Source of the DNA: Heliocidaris tuberculata
Taxonomy: Eukaryota; Echinodermata; Echinoidea; Camarodonta; Echinometridae
NCBI GenBank assembly: GCA_025618425.1
Contig: CM046833.1
Coordinates: 33,664,247 to 33,728,246, forward strand
Direction: 5' to 3'
DNA length: 64,000 nucleotides
The notes under the pieces are model-generated. The model was not told the DNA's origin, did not search any database, and saw nothing but the letters and a program-made list of their open reading frames with translations. A program made the translations under genes and the position numbers. Below, in pieces: positions 36,572 to 48,002 of the stretch. Each line of letters begins with the position of its first letter. Position 1 is the first letter of the stretch.

Positions 36572-37888
36572 TCAGGGAAACTTCATCAGCTTCAATGCTG
36601 TTCCTTCTGAGGGCCCTGCAATTATTATTACCCCAGCAATTGCCAGGTACCCATTTGCACTTTGGTGGAGAGGGATATTTCTTTTGCTTTTTTCATCGTT
36701 GCAATCACCTTCTATTTTACCTTTCCTTATGCTATTCTTTGTTTGTTTTAGCTTTACACTTCCTCCTTTAACAGCTGTAACAAGCCAAGGGCTTGGATCA
36801 TATCTACTAGAGAACTTATCACTTTTCTTCTGCATGATTAACACATGATCTCCCTGACAGATATTCCGCTTCTGGAATCTCTTCCTCCCATCATGATAGG
36901 ATTTCATGTGTGCTTTGTACTTTCTATCATGGCGTCGTGCTTTTGCGGATGCTTTTCGCGGACTTGGGCGTGGTAGCGAAGGTAGCTTGTTGCGTATTTT
37001 GCGATTGTACAGAAGCTTCGCTGGGGTTGATTTTGTGGCTGGATGTGGTGTTGAGCGATATGTAAGTAAAAAATTGTAGATCGCTTGATGCCAATCACGA
37101 CCACTGTTTCTCGCTGTTCGGATGGCTTTCATGAGTGTCGCGTTGAATCGTTCAACTTCTGCGTTTGCTTGCGGATGGTAAGGAGTAACGCGTCTATGCT
37201 CGATGCCTGTAGACTTCATGTAGTCTGCGAATTCGCGTGAGGTGAATTGTGAACCATTATCTGAAACGACTTCGTCTGGGTAACCGTGTTGCGCGAAGAT
37301 GCGGTTTAGTCGCGAGATGATCGTTGTTGCTGTCGTTGATCGCAAAATCTCCACTTCTGGCCATCGAGTGGCTGCATCAATTACAACAAGCAAGGTCTCT
37401 CCTGTGGGGAGAGGTCCACACAAATCAACATGTACACGGCTCCATGGGGAGCTGGGCATTGCGGAAGGGCAAAGAGGCACTGGTGGAGGGGTAGGCATTT
37501 CTGCTTGGCAGATTCTACACTCTTTCACAAGGTGTTCAGCTTGGTCATCGATATGTGGCCACCACACTTTGGTACACAAGATCTGCTTTAGACGGACAAT
37601 GCCTTGATGCGATTCGTGAGCGATATCAAGGGTACGCTTTCTTAGCTCATTTGGGATCACAATTCTGGTTCCACGCACTAGAATTCCATCTGTTGATGTG
37701 AGCTCATTCGCGACATTACGATACACACTAAGTCGCTTGTCATCAGGCCACTTGCCTGAGCGAATTGCTTCGATGACACACTTAATTTCCAGGTCATCCT
37801 GGGAGGCTTGTTTAATTTCCTCGCGAGATAGAGCACGGGGTACCGCGTATGCGACAATCGCTTCAACATACTCTTCAGCTATCTCATG
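36572..37888 (-). CDS. pol: Gypsy integrase
   Basis: This frame covers the end of the connection and the whole integrase. The zinc-binding N terminus reads HESHQGIVRLKQILC...CRICQ. The catalytic triad region is seen as VHVDLCGPL, VVSDNGSQF and NAEVERFNATL (D, D, E in order). The C-terminal part is basic and ends in low-complexity residues close to the ATC microsatellite. The enzyme would join element cDNA to the genome. It is offset by one frame from the gag-pol ORF, overlapping by about ten bases, so a frameshift mutation or programmed frameshift lies near 37880. Confidence 0.85.
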   Translation of the reverse strand, partial: HEIAEEYVEAIVAYAVPRALSREEIKQASQDDLEIKCVIEAIRSGKWPDDKRLSVYRNVANELTSTDGILVRGTRIVIPNELRKRTLDIAHESHQGIVRLKQILCTKVWWPHIDDQAEHLVKECRICQAEMPTPPPVPLCPSAMPSSPWSRVHVDLCGPLPTGETLLVVIDAATRWPEVEILRSTTATTIISRLNRIFAQHGYPDEVVSDNGSQFTSREFADYMKSTGIEHRRVTPYHPQANAEVERFNATLMKAIRTARNSGRDWHQAIYNFLLTYRSTPHPATKSTPAKLLYNRKIRNKLPSLPRPSPRKASAKARRHDRKYKAHMKSYHDGRKRFQKRNICQGDHVLIMQKKSDKFSSRYDPSPWLVTAVKGGSVKLKQTKNSIRKGKIEGDCNDEKSKRNIPLHQSANGYLAIAGVIIIAGPSEGTALKLMKFP

Positions 37889-40590
37889 TTATGAAGATCT
37901 CCTTGTGGCTGGTTACTAAGCGGCAGACGCGAAAGTACATCTGCTGGGTTTGTCTTCCCAGACATGTGTCGAATCTTGAACCTGTACTGCTGTAGGCGTA
38001 ATGCCCATCTCTCAATACTGGCATGAGGTTTACTGCGAGGACTGTAGATTACTTCCAACGGCTTGTGGTCTGTAAGGAGATCGAACTCTGCTCCGATCAG
38101 ATAGAGGTGAAAACGCTCACACCCCCATGCGACGGCTAACGCTTCGCGTTCAGTTTGCGAGTAGCGACGCTCGACGTCTGTTAACGAACGGCTAGCGTAA
38201 GCGACCGGACGGCTGACGCCTTCGATGGTCTGTGTGAGAATAGCTCCCAGTCCGAAGGGACTTGCATCCACTCGAAGCTCTGTTGGTGCTCTGGTGACAA
38301 AATGAGCCATGACTGTATCACTGGTAAGTGCTGCACAGAGGGTATTGAATGCTTCCTCCTGTCGTGGACCCCATGACCATGGCACATCACCACGCGTCAA
38401 TTCTCTAAGCGGCTCGGTGGTCGTCGCGAGATTCTGGATGAATCGGCCACAGTAATTGGCCAATCCCAAGAAAGAGCGAACTTCACTTGGCGTCGTTGGT
38501 TTCCGAGCATTCTTTATCGCTTCTACCTTCTTCGCGTCTGGGGCGATGCCATTCTTGCCGATAGTGAAGCCGAAGAATGACAGGCTCTCTGCTCGGAAGA
38601 CGCACTTCTCCGCGTTCAGCGTTAAGTTTCTGTCTTCCAGTCTCTCCAATACTCTCACTAACCTTCGGTCATGCTCACTGGTGTTGTCCGCGAAGACGAT
38701 GATGTCATCGGATATATTCCTAACGCCTTCAAGACCTGAAAGCGCTTGCTGGATTTCGTATTGGTAGACCTCTGATGCCGAAGACAGACCAAAGATGAGG
38801 CGTTTATATCTCATTACGCCCTTATGAGTGACGAATGTTGTAATGTCTCTCGAGTCCTCGTCGATCTCAACCTGGTGATATCCCCATCTGAGGTCAAGTT
38901 TACTGAATACTGATGCTCCGTTGAGGGCCTCAAGGGTTTCCTCTAAGGTGGGGATGGGGTGCCTCTCACGAAGAAGAGCTGCATTAGCCCTCCTCATATC
39001 GATACAGACTCTAACTTCACCATTGGGCTTAGGGACGACGACTAGCGGACTGGCCCACGATGTAGGTCCCGACACTGGCTCGATGATGTCTTTATCAATG
39101 AGTTCCTGTAACTTCGCTTCCACCTTGTGTCTGAGGTGGAACGGGATTCGCCGTGGAGGCTGAGCGACAGGCTTCACTTCGGGGTCAATGTGGACATGGA
39201 CTTTGTACCCCTTAAGCTTGTCAAAACCGTTAAACACAGCTGGATATTTAGTCTTGATCTCATCAGCGTAGTTGGAAGGGCTAGTGTCCATATGAACATG
39301 ATGAACTGGCTCGGCACTTTCGATACGAATGAGTCCAAGGAGTATCGATGTCGCTCTGCTGAGAAGACAGCCACTCTTTCCAGCAACAACTATGAATCGG
39401 GCTGTCGTTGAAGTGCCAGTCGAACAGGATACAGTAACGCTGAATTCCCCCTTCACTGGGAGAGGAGATGTGGCTCCATAGGGGAAAAGTCGAACGTGGC
39501 TGGGGGTCAATCTGAGTTCACTGGCGGCTGGACACTGGCCTCTCATCCAGTCATGTGTCGACGAATCAATAATGTTCACTGATGCTCCTGAATCAATCAG
39601 CATGTCGATGTCGACATCTGCTACTCGAACACGAGTCTGAGGCCGTGAATGTCCGACGGTGAATAAATATTCCTCATAATCATGTCCATCACTCGTGTCT
39701 GGGGAACCCTGCTCCTGGTAAGCAGGCTGGAAATCACCATCTTCAGTAATATGGTGAACGTTGGAGCTACGGCAAACTCGAGCATAATGTCCCTTTTTGT
39801 GGCACTTCCTACAGTCTTGTCCTCGAGCTGGGCATTGGGAGTCACGTGCACGATGACCCTCGAGTCCACAATTGCCACAACACTTTTCCTGCTTAGGCTT
39901 ATGATACCCCCGCCCAGGGGCTGGAGTGGAACAACCGGGGTGTCGAGAAGTCTGTGACCGGGGACGATCTGGCCGAACTGCTGGCGGCTGGATTGGGGGC
40001 CGTCTCGCTCGAATGGTATTCACTGCTGGAGAGGGTGAAGCATTAGACTGTTCGATCAACAAAGCCTGGTTGTCAGCTGCCTCGGCTGCTCGTGCAATCG
40101 ATAAAAGTGTTGTAAGGGTCAGATTAGGCTCCCTTAGAAGACGTCTACGTAGCGGTTTCGATATGCACTTGTCTATGAATTGATCACGAATGTGTTCATC
40201 TTGCTGCTCTCCAAAGGCACATGTTGATGACGAAGAGCGAAGACGAATATAAAAATCATCAACAGTCTCTGTAGTCTCCTGGACGCACTGACGAAATATG
40301 TGTCTCTGATAGGCTACATTCGTTTGTGGCTCAAAGTGCGTCGTTAGGGCCTGCACTGCCTGTTCATAGGTAGTTCCCGTATCAGGAAGGGTGTCGAAAA
40401 GCTGCTGCACCTCCAGGCCTGCACAATGAAGCAGCAAAGCCCTCTTGACATCTCCATCAGCTATCTGAGAAGCCTGCACATAGTAGTCGAATGACTTATT
40501 CCACGTAGACCAGGCGGTCGAGGCACTGCCTCGGGCTGAGCTGGCAGCGAACGGTGGGGGCTGACTGAGCCCGTTCATCTTCGTCGCCAT
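37879..40590 (-). CDS. gag-pol: Gypsy gag-protease-RT-RNase H polyprotein
   Basis: A 903-residue open frame starts MATKMNGLSQ. Gag spans about residues 1-230 and ends in two zinc knuckles: CGNCGLEGHRARDSQC and CRKCHKKGHYARVC, the second a perfect CX2CX4HX4C. The protease follows (MLIDSGASVNIID, with D-S-G). RT shows VCIDMRRAN, FSKLDLRWGYHQVEI and ISDDIIVFA. RNase H shows LRVDASPFGLGAIL and TEREALAVAWGCERFHLYL. The frame is intact, unlike the BEL copy, which suggests a relatively recent insertion. It stops at a TAG (37879-37881) just before the integrase, which is in another frame. It lies in the gap between the death-domain exons and the upstream receptor exons, same strand as both. Confidence 0.9.
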   Translation of the reverse strand: MATKMNGLSQPPPFAASSARGSASTAWSTWNKSFDYYVQASQIADGDVKRALLLHCAGLEVQQLFDTLPDTGTTYEQAVQALTTHFEPQTNVAYQRHIFRQCVQETTETVDDFYIRLRSSSSTCAFGEQQDEHIRDQFIDKCISKPLRRRLLREPNLTLTTLLSIARAAEAADNQALLIEQSNASPSPAVNTIRARRPPIQPPAVRPDRPRSQTSRHPGCSTPAPGRGYHKPKQEKCCGNCGLEGHRARDSQCPARGQDCRKCHKKGHYARVCRSSNVHHITEDGDFQPAYQEQGSPDTSDGHDYEEYLFTVGHSRPQTRVRVADVDIDMLIDSGASVNIIDSSTHDWMRGQCPAASELRLTPSHVRLFPYGATSPLPVKGEFSVTVSCSTGTSTTARFIVVAGKSGCLLSRATSILLGLIRIESAEPVHHVHMDTSPSNYADEIKTKYPAVFNGFDKLKGYKVHVHIDPEVKPVAQPPRRIPFHLRHKVEAKLQELIDKDIIEPVSGPTSWASPLVVVPKPNGEVRVCIDMRRANAALLRERHPIPTLEETLEALNGASVFSKLDLRWGYHQVEIDEDSRDITTFVTHKGVMRYKRLIFGLSSASEVYQYEIQQALSGLEGVRNISDDIIVFADNTSEHDRRLVRVLERLEDRNLTLNAEKCVFRAESLSFFGFTIGKNGIAPDAKKVEAIKNARKPTTPSEVRSFLGLANYCGRFIQNLATTTEPLRELTRGDVPWSWGPRQEEAFNTLCAALTSDTVMAHFVTRAPTELRVDASPFGLGAILTQTIEGVSRPVAYASRSLTDVERRYSQTEREALAVAWGCERFHLYLIGAEFDLLTDHKPLEVIYSPRSKPHASIERWALRLQQYRFKIRHMSGKTNPADVLSRLPLSNQPQGDLHNMR

Positions 40591-40780
40591 TTATTGTGTA
40601 TTGGAGAGGGAGGCAGAGAGAGGAAACATGACAAGTTGACTTGGCTTGACGGTGACCAAATAACAAGTGTCCTTTATTAACTGCTTCTCGTCCACATTAA
40701 CTGTTGTGTGTATTACTTACACTGACATAATACATTATGGCATTGGTGGGAAAGTATACATGTTTACATCAAAGGAATGT

Positions 40781-41422
40781 AGATCGCGCGCACAGGAGTA
40801 TCACATTTAGGGTCAAATGAAGTGCAATGGAAATAACCAAGATTGGAATGTAAACAATCAATGAACACAACATATATGCAATCGTGCACGCAAGTGAATG
40901 GACTTTCGTACGCGAGAGCTAGGGAACGGGGTGCGCCGGTGAGACTAGCCTTATTGTACCGGCCGGGTATCTTGAGAATGCGTGAGAAGGGAGGGAACGG
41001 CAGTTTTGGAAATTCGGGTATCTTGAGAACGGCGATCGGCCGTTGAAAAAGGGGGTCGTCAAAGCGACGCATACCAGTTTGTCCAATATGTTGAGTGCCC
41101 CCCCCCCCCGGGGGGGGGGGGGTGGCTTTGATTCCTGCCAAGCACTCTCAGAGTCCAACTTACATGTCCAGCTACAAAAAAAAAAAAAGGAGGAGAGTAG
41201 ATCTATTTCACTCCTGACTCCTGAATTCCTTAATTTGACGATAAAAACAATGCTAATTAGTTTCATGCTTTTCAGTCCCAACAAATAAACCTTAGTGTAG
41301 GTCTTTCTTTTTAATGTAACCCTTCAGGGAAGGTTGAGACATATTATATTTAACAAAGAACTCCCCATACCAGACGGTTATTTCTGTCTTATTGTCACTT
41401 TAGTAGTTGATCTATTAGGCAG
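40781..41422. other. Unassigned spacer with C/G homopolymers
   Basis: No gene is supported. GTATCTTGAGAA occurs twice (40967 and 41018). A C-run and G-run face each other at 41099-41122 and could form a hairpin. Confidence 0.4.
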
Positions 41423-41757
41423 CAGGGCTGCGCGGATTTAAATCATGTTGATCTAAATCGCGATTTAAATCGTGATTTAAATCAACATGATTTTTTTTGA
41501 AAGCATTGATTTAAATCACTTTATTATAACATGTACAAATAATTGACAAAAGGTTTGTTGTTGGCAGTTTAAATCCTTCAGATCAACTACTTCCATCAGA
41601 AACATATAATAAGTTGTCCCAAACACTTCAAAGTCTAGTTTTATATAGATCTACTTTCATTATACAATGAAAGATCAAGTACAGATAACTTAGTAAGCAA
41701 TCTAAGTAGGTCTATAAAAATGAATAATGTAATCATAAAACGTGTGCAATCCACAAT

Positions 41758-41847
41758 TTTTTAGGAGTTATTGTAGATCAACATTCATCATGGAATGAAC
41801 ATATACTAGCTTTATCAAACAAAATATTAAGAAATATTATAGTATAG
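41758..41847 (+). pseudogene. LINE reverse transcriptase fragment
   Basis: The frame encodes FLGVIVDQHSSWNEHILALS, the conserved LGV-x-I/V-D...W..HI segment of CR1/L2-type non-LTR RT proteins. A frameshift separates it from preceding residues with related character. The next part of the same protein type is found on the same strand at 53219-53410, beyond the 10.8 kb CACTG-ended element. Confidence 0.6.
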
Positions 41848-42663
41848 GTCTGGGTATAGGTTCATTTATTGTCCATACATATATGGAAATTTGTTGTATT
41901 TACATAGTAAAAGTTACAAACATAAACATAAATACATATATACGTCTATAAAGACAAACATAAAAATAAACACATGTACACTGCAAAAACCAGGGTGTTG
42001 AATTTCTAACACCAGCACGGAATAGAAAAAAAATCCAACACCCTTGGTGTTAATTTCACGTCCGCTCACGTCCGTTCAACACCAACAATGTCGAAATATT
42101 TAATTAAAGGTTGATGTTCCAAGTCTCGGTGTTATACATGGTGTTGAACTTGCGCATGCGCATAAGTTAGTGGATTCGAGCAAAATCACTGGACGAAAGT
42201 TGTCATATGACGTCGTATCGTGCATGCGCTAGCTGTCAAGAATCTCTGCGGGATATCGTAGTTATGGAAGTTTTAGTCAAGGTCTGAATATCCTATTTCA
42301 TCAGCGCAATCATGCCGTTAAGTGTGAAAATGTGTCTTTGTGAACTTGCTAATAAAATTGTTACTTGGGAATGATGGATCTAAATTTAGTGCCCGTTCCA
42401 CTTGCAGAAAGAGTTGCAATCAATGGAACTTCATTTTCACCCAATCATGCAATCAGAAGCGACATTGGGACCCGGGGGTGGGGGGGGGGGGGGAGGGAAC
42501 TCAGATAGTATTGACATACGCGTCCAAGAAAACGCGTAAAGGGTTTTTTTTTTCATGTGGAACGCGTAACGCGCATTCAGCGTTAAATTATGGGTTCCTA
42601 AGATACTGAATTTCAACAAAAAGGGGTGCTTTTGATTAATGTGGCTGAATGCGTTAACTTAAA

Positions 42664-43070
42664 GCTATGGTCACAACCCCGAAAATTAGCCTGCTCGGGG
42701 CTGGGCGGCGAGATTTTAGCCAATTTCGCCCATGCACCTCTGGTTTTTAGGGCATCGCTCGGTCGCCGCTGACGTTTTAGTGCGGAGTTAAAATTCTGGC
42801 GGAGCCTGCCCACTTTTCACTCGCCGCCCAGTCGCCCCCCAGGAATCGATGGGTCATCAGTCCGTCACTGCCCGAACGCCGCGCGGAGAAGCTCCCCCGG
42901 AGAAGCTCGCCCAGTTTTGACCAAAAATCGACCAGCGATCGACGGGAAATCGACGGTCGCCGCCCGGGCATCGTTCTAAACGAGGGGTCGCTGTTGAGCA
43001 ATTTAGGTCAAAATTCTGAGCCGCTAGATCCCGGTCGAAATTGGCTAATTTTCGGGGTTGTCACCATAGC
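42664..43070. mobile_element. 407-bp MITE with 28-bp TIRs
   Basis: GCTATGGTCACAACCCCGAA plus AATTAGCC at the left (42664-42691) pairs with the right end (43043-43070) at 27 of 28 positions. The interior is unusually GC-rich (GCCGCTGACGTTT, CGACGGTCGCCGCCCGG) compared with the AT-rich surroundings. It is noncoding. Confidence 0.75.
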
Positions 43071-43151
43071 ATAAGGCAGCCTTAGGCTAGGTAGGCCTAG
43101 ACTGTTACTAAGTGTTAGGTCTACCGGTGACAAATTCTAAACGGAGAACCA

Positions 43152-45218
43152 ACATTTGCTCCGGCGACAATTGTTCCTGCGACAAATGTTCCTAAAAATA
43201 CGACAGTTGCTCCGCGACAATTGCTCCGCGACAATTGCTTCTGCAACAATTGCTCCGTCGACATTTGCTCCGATCGAGCTACAATTCCTCCGCTACATTA
43301 GCTCCGTCGAAGAAAATGAATATGCGACAATATCATTGCTCTCCAACAATTACTCCGTCGAAATACATGTATGCCGAGACAATTTTGGAGGATTGATGAC
43401 ACCGGCGTAAATCCTTTTCGAGGAGTGGGGGTGGGGAATGAACGAAATATTTTGCCAAAAATTACCACTTCTTGTTTTAAAAGAAGTCTTAAATACAATC
43501 TTGATTTATAAGATATTTAAATGGTATATTTGGTCATCTCACTGCCAAATATTATATACTTCGCTGTTGCAAATGTTTGCTGTCCAAAACCACCCTGTTT
43601 CTAAACATAACGAGCGAGCGAAGAGAGCAAGGAAAACACACTCTTATGGTGACAAAGTATCATTTCGTCATCAAAATACACCACAGGCCTATAAGCTTTC
43701 TAAAATTATATTCGTCCGCCTCCCGTTGCATGCCCAATTCGTTTGCCTTCCCAGTAAGTTTCACTCTGGATTTTCATTGAGCGCAGAGAGGGGCAAAAAA
43801 TATACAAAATACACCAGATGATTTATAATAATATTTACACCGATACTTGCAGAATTCGATGATATAGTCGGACACCTCGCTGCAAAAATATTATGATATG
43901 CAGGTATCCGCTGCTGGAACAAGAATGATTGCTGATCGAAAACGTCTTGTTTCTAGATTTTATAAGCGGGCAAAAAATGATTTTTTTTTTACTACTTAGA
44001 ACAGGTTTAAGTGTATTGTTACGATCCCTTCTCGTGATTTTAGTAACGTACATTTATCGGCACCTTCCGTTCACACAGAGAATATGATCAGGGTGTGATG
44101 ATAGGAATAATAGGCTAATGGTCACAGGCGGTTATCTCCTGAAATTCATCTATTTTAGGTCGACTTGCCGCTCGAATCCTTCCAGTTAAATAACTGTCCC
44201 TTTATGAGTTAAAGAATTTAGCATAAATATTGGATAGAGAGACAAAATGTAAACCTACTCCCTTTCTTAAAAAATATTAATATAACCGGCATTGGTTAAG
44301 ATAGTGAAATCAAGTGAGCGAAGCGAGCGACGGTTTAAATTCAATTCAATTAAGTTTTATTCAATTCAGCTTTATTCAATTCCATATATAAAACAGTACA
44401 GTATCATTAACATGCAAAAAATTTAATATAGTATAGTGTGCTTAGACATAATTATTAAAACTGCATGCAATTATTAAAATATTAAAAGACTGACAATAAA
44501 ATAGGAATTTGGTTGTTTTATAAAAACCCCTTGTGGGTTTGTTTAGACAGCCACTTTCAGGTTTTCCCTTAATTTTCATTTCTCTTTTTCCTTTCTCTTT
44601 TCCTCCTTTACATTATCATTTCTTCTTTAAAAATTGGGGGTATATCGGGGGGGGGGGGGGGCTCAGACAATCAGCCCTGGGCACCCCCGCACAAAATATG
44701 AAGATGGTGAGTGTACAAAGTATTTTGATCTAGTCCTTTAACCTTTAGTGTGCACATTTTCTCTTTGTATTTAGATGTTTTTAAAGAATCCATGTTCGGT
44801 GGGGGGGGGGGGGGGGGGCTGAGGTGCTTTGCCCGAAAGCATACCTTTTGGTCCAGTTATCACACTTTTTACCCAAATATCACATTTTATGGCCCTAAAT
44901 ATCATTAATTTGAAAGTCTCCCACAGCTCCATCCATGGGTCGTAGCCTATGTTTCTTTGTACCCTTTAATAATTTTTGCTTTACAAATAACCGTAAGACA
45001 AGCATATTCAGACAGATGTCACAAAAAAAGTTACGTTTTATTTTAAGATAAAAATGAAAACAAACAAGGAGACACCACTGAACTTTCAAAACAAACGATA
45101 AAACAGTTGTTCATAGGCTACAAGTTTGAATGCAAAAAAGGATGAAGTGAATATTTAAACAACAGAGTGATACAGTCCAGAGTATAATTTTTTTTTTTTT
45201 GAGCATACGGGCTGGAAG

Positions 45219-45274
<56 letters not shown>

Positions 45275-45429
45275 TGCAGTTATTTCCACAAAAAGGAAGT
45301 CAGTTAGGAGGAACAATGAATTTAGCTACGCAAATTATTTCTCTCATTCAATTCAATTGATTTCTCACATTATGTAAATTTACCCACGAGAGTTGTCGAT
45401 GCTATAGTATTAGAACAAATTTCTCACAC

Positions 45430-45476
<47 letters not shown>

Positions 45477-46091
45477 GTTTTTACGTATCTCAGTCATGCA
45501 ATTCGTTGTTTTCACAGTGCTGACACAAGATTGTGGTATTCAATAAAAATCATTTATGAAACCCTGAAAAAATCAATTAATCATATCAAAAGTTTATAGT
45601 TTGGCTACAAAAAATTAATAAACATCATGAATCTCAAAATAGACGAGGAGCAAATGTCGCATATTCATTTCTATGGACGGAACAATAATCGATTTTTGGA
45701 GCAAATGTCGGCGGAGACATTGTCGCAGGAGCATTATTGTCGCATAATATTCATTTTGATCTGCGGAGCAGTTGTCGCGGAGCAATTGTCGCTCAATCGG
45801 AGCAAATGTCGACGGAGCAATTGTCGCAGGAGCAATTGTCGCATATATTCATTTTGATCGACGGAGCAGTTGTCGCGGAGCAATTGTCGCTCGATCGGAG
45901 CAAATGTCGACGGAGCAATTGTCGCAGGAGCAATTGTCGCAGGAGCAAATGTCGTCGGAGCAATTATCGCGGGAGCAAATGTCGTCGGAGCAATTATCGC
46001 AGGAGCAATTGTCGCGGAGCAATTGTCGCGGAGCAACTGTCGTATTTTTAGGAGCATTTGTCGCAGGAGCAATTGTCGCCGGAGCAAATGT
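43152..46091. mobile_element. Element with inverted GCTCCG/CGACAATTG arrays
   Basis: The left array (43152-43385) repeats GACAATTGCTCCG with spacers TCGACATTTGCTCC. The right array (45640-46091) is the same motif inverted, GGAGCAATTGTCGC, with about 20 copies. The outermost 90 or so bases of each side are near-perfect reverse complements, including the shared interruption CTAAAAATACGACAGTTGCTCC. The interior (43440-45600) has short ORFs, a G-run near 44647, another near 44800, and (TA)n tracts at 45224-45270 and 45435-45475. No protein was recognised. Confidence 0.65.
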
Positions 46092-47849
46092 CATACATCC
46101 ATTGTAAACAGAACATTTTGGGACATTTACAGGGCAGGCGGGTATGCGGGCGTACATGATCAATAAAAAGTACAGCCTACAGGAGTTTCGGACCCGTTTT
46201 CAACCCGCTCCGCTGACAGCCCCCGGTACTGGTAGCTAGCTAGCTGTCAAAAGTTGCAGCTGATCAGCATTTGCTTCTTTTCAAACTCGCGTGTTCATCC
46301 TGATGATGCAGGTCGGTGCGATGTCATAAGGCCTTTTTGTGTGTGATTATTTAATATGCATAGATTTTTCTTGCCAGTTGTTCTGTTTATTTTTCTGGAA
46401 GCAAATTACAAAATTTGTCGCTTCTTCCAAGTGTAAAAAAAAAATCCTATAGAATCTAGGAGTACTCAGTTTGATACCTCTTCTACTAATACAAATAATT
46501 TTTGTAATTTAACAGAAAACAATGCCTAGGCCGCTTTTGTTTGCTTTTTGTGAAAAATGTGTAAGTTTACAAGAGGTGAAGAATGTGTCAGGTAGCAAAA
46601 TGAAGAATGTGTCAGTTTGCAAAATGTTATCCTGAATTTTGGTCTGTAAAGGTTATTTTTTTTCTTGTTTAGGGAGTCAAATTTTGAACAAACCCATTTT
46701 AGGGGGTAATATTTCAAATTCAATTAAACCAGTTTAGGGAGTTTAGTTTAATGAGAAATCGCGCAAAATCCTTGTTAAGGGGTGTTTTTTCATCGAAGTA
46801 TAAAACCTGTTTAGGGGGTATTTTTTAAACCCATGGACACCCATGTGTACACCAATATGTCGGAGTGCCCCCCCCCCCCACCCCCGGGAATTGGGACTTA
46901 AATTGCGCTGCATTATGTTCTGTAAGGCCAAGGGGCCCCTAACATTTATTAATTATGTCAAAAGTAAGCCTAAAATATCCCCAAGGGCAAGCCCTAAAAA
47001 AAAGTAACGATGTTACTCGTTAGGGCCTAGACCCAGTAGACCTTCCAAGCACTAGGCCTAGAGTCTATGTAGCCTACCAGTGGGAAAGGGGGGGGGGGCA
47101 AAGTGCCCCCCTGACCTGTCCCTGACATAATTTTAAAGCTGGAAAAAGATATTAGACCTAGAGAGTCCCGAAAGTGATTACGACCCCTTTTTTTCGCTTG
47201 TCAGAAAATGTTGGACAAGAAAGTGTTTCCGGAGTAGGTAAATGTTGTGTAGCCAGCAGGTAATTTCAGCAGGTACTTCAGTCCACAGGCATTTGACTGG
47301 GTCTGCGGTCTTCCACAATGTTACACAGACGATATCAAATTACAACCTTCATGCAGGCATTACTTCTATACTCTAGCTCTTATTACAATCTGCAGTCTAC
47401 ACTGAAATGCATATATAGTATGTCTTGACTGTGCTTTTTTCATCGCCTGCTGGCAGAAAAAGGCACATTTCAGTATTTTCGTTATAAGTAAAAAGCACAG
47501 TAATTAAAGACCAGAAGATCTATATGATTGAGTATGAGGTACATGTATTTTTACCATGTAAAAATTTGACAATATCTTGCTGAAAACACAGTGAAAATTG
47601 CCAGAATGTCCAAACGCTCTTTTAGCGTCTGTCATCAAGCAGAATAAAAATCTGCACTACACAGTCAGCACTTACAGTTTGTCATTAAGTGTTAAAAAAA
47701 AAAACACACACACACACACAAAAAACCTGCCAATTATTACACTTATGAGTTGTACATTTAAGATTCAGTTGTCTGGAAGATGATTGGACTTTTTTTATTA
47801 TTTCAATTATAAGTCATGCAATAATCTCTCCCACCCTTCCCTCGTACAG
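46092..47849. other. Sequence upstream of captured gene exons
   Basis: No firm exon was identified. An acceptor-like TTGCCAG at 47604 followed by ATG at 47606 gives MSKRSFSVCHQAE, which starts in a way compatible with a CIDE-N N terminus but hits a stop after 13 codons. G/C runs lie at 46868 and 47088. This stretch should hold the 5' exon if the gene was ever complete here. Confidence 0.3.
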
Positions 47850-48002
47850 TAAAAAGAAAATTCAGCATCAGGGAAGGTGAGGATGTAGTCATAGTTGATG
47901 AAAATGAAGGGTTCGCCATCGATGATGATGTATTAGGAGATGTTGTGAGCAGCCAGCCAGATGTTGGGCTCATGGTACTTAAGGAGGACGAGGAATGGTC
48001 CA
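47850..48002 (+). CDS. Exon: second half of a CIDE-N-like domain
   Basis: Acceptor CCTCGTACAG (ending 47849) and donor GTAAGT (48003) bound a 153-base exon, phase 1 to phase 1. The peptide KRKFSIREGEDVVIVDENEG continues FAIDDDVLGDVV and ends GLMVLKEDEEWS. The V-x-I/L-V-x-E/D-x-G-x-x-I/V-D-D-D and L-x-x-L-x-x-x-E-x-W spacing matches the C-terminal half of CIDE-N domains, as in the ICAD and CAD DNA-fragmentation factors. CIDE-N domains bind one another through acidic and basic faces; the DDD and EDEE here would form the acidic face. The first half of the domain should lie in an upstream exon that I could not find. The next exon joins in frame (A plus GT gives Ser). Confidence 0.65.

Larger units (their letters stand above)
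36572..40780 (-). mobile_element. Gypsy (Mag/SURL-like) retrotransposon
   Basis: Gag, protease, RT, RNase H and integrase are in Gypsy order. The RT active site ISDDIIVF, with Ile in place of Tyr before the DD, is from memory typical of the Mag clade, which includes the sea urchin SURL elements. Upstream of gag (40590-40780) an AATAAA and short leader are visible and may belong to a 5' LTR. No matching 3' LTR was found to the left of 36572, where a microsatellite and an unrelated repeat follow, so the copy is probably truncated. Confidence 0.75.

Noticed and set aside
38456..40183. Plus-strand open frames opposite the Gypsy element
   Set aside because: They are antisense shadows of gag-pol.
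43438..43821. 127-codon plus-strand frame inside the GCTCCG element
   Set aside because: No domain, no splice context and repeat-derived surroundings; not supported as a transposase.
45640..46166. Overlapping frames on both strands with repeats such as GAIVAGAIVA and NCRRSNCRRS
   Set aside because: They follow from the GCTCCG/GGAGCAATTGTCG minisatellite whose unit length keeps several frames open.
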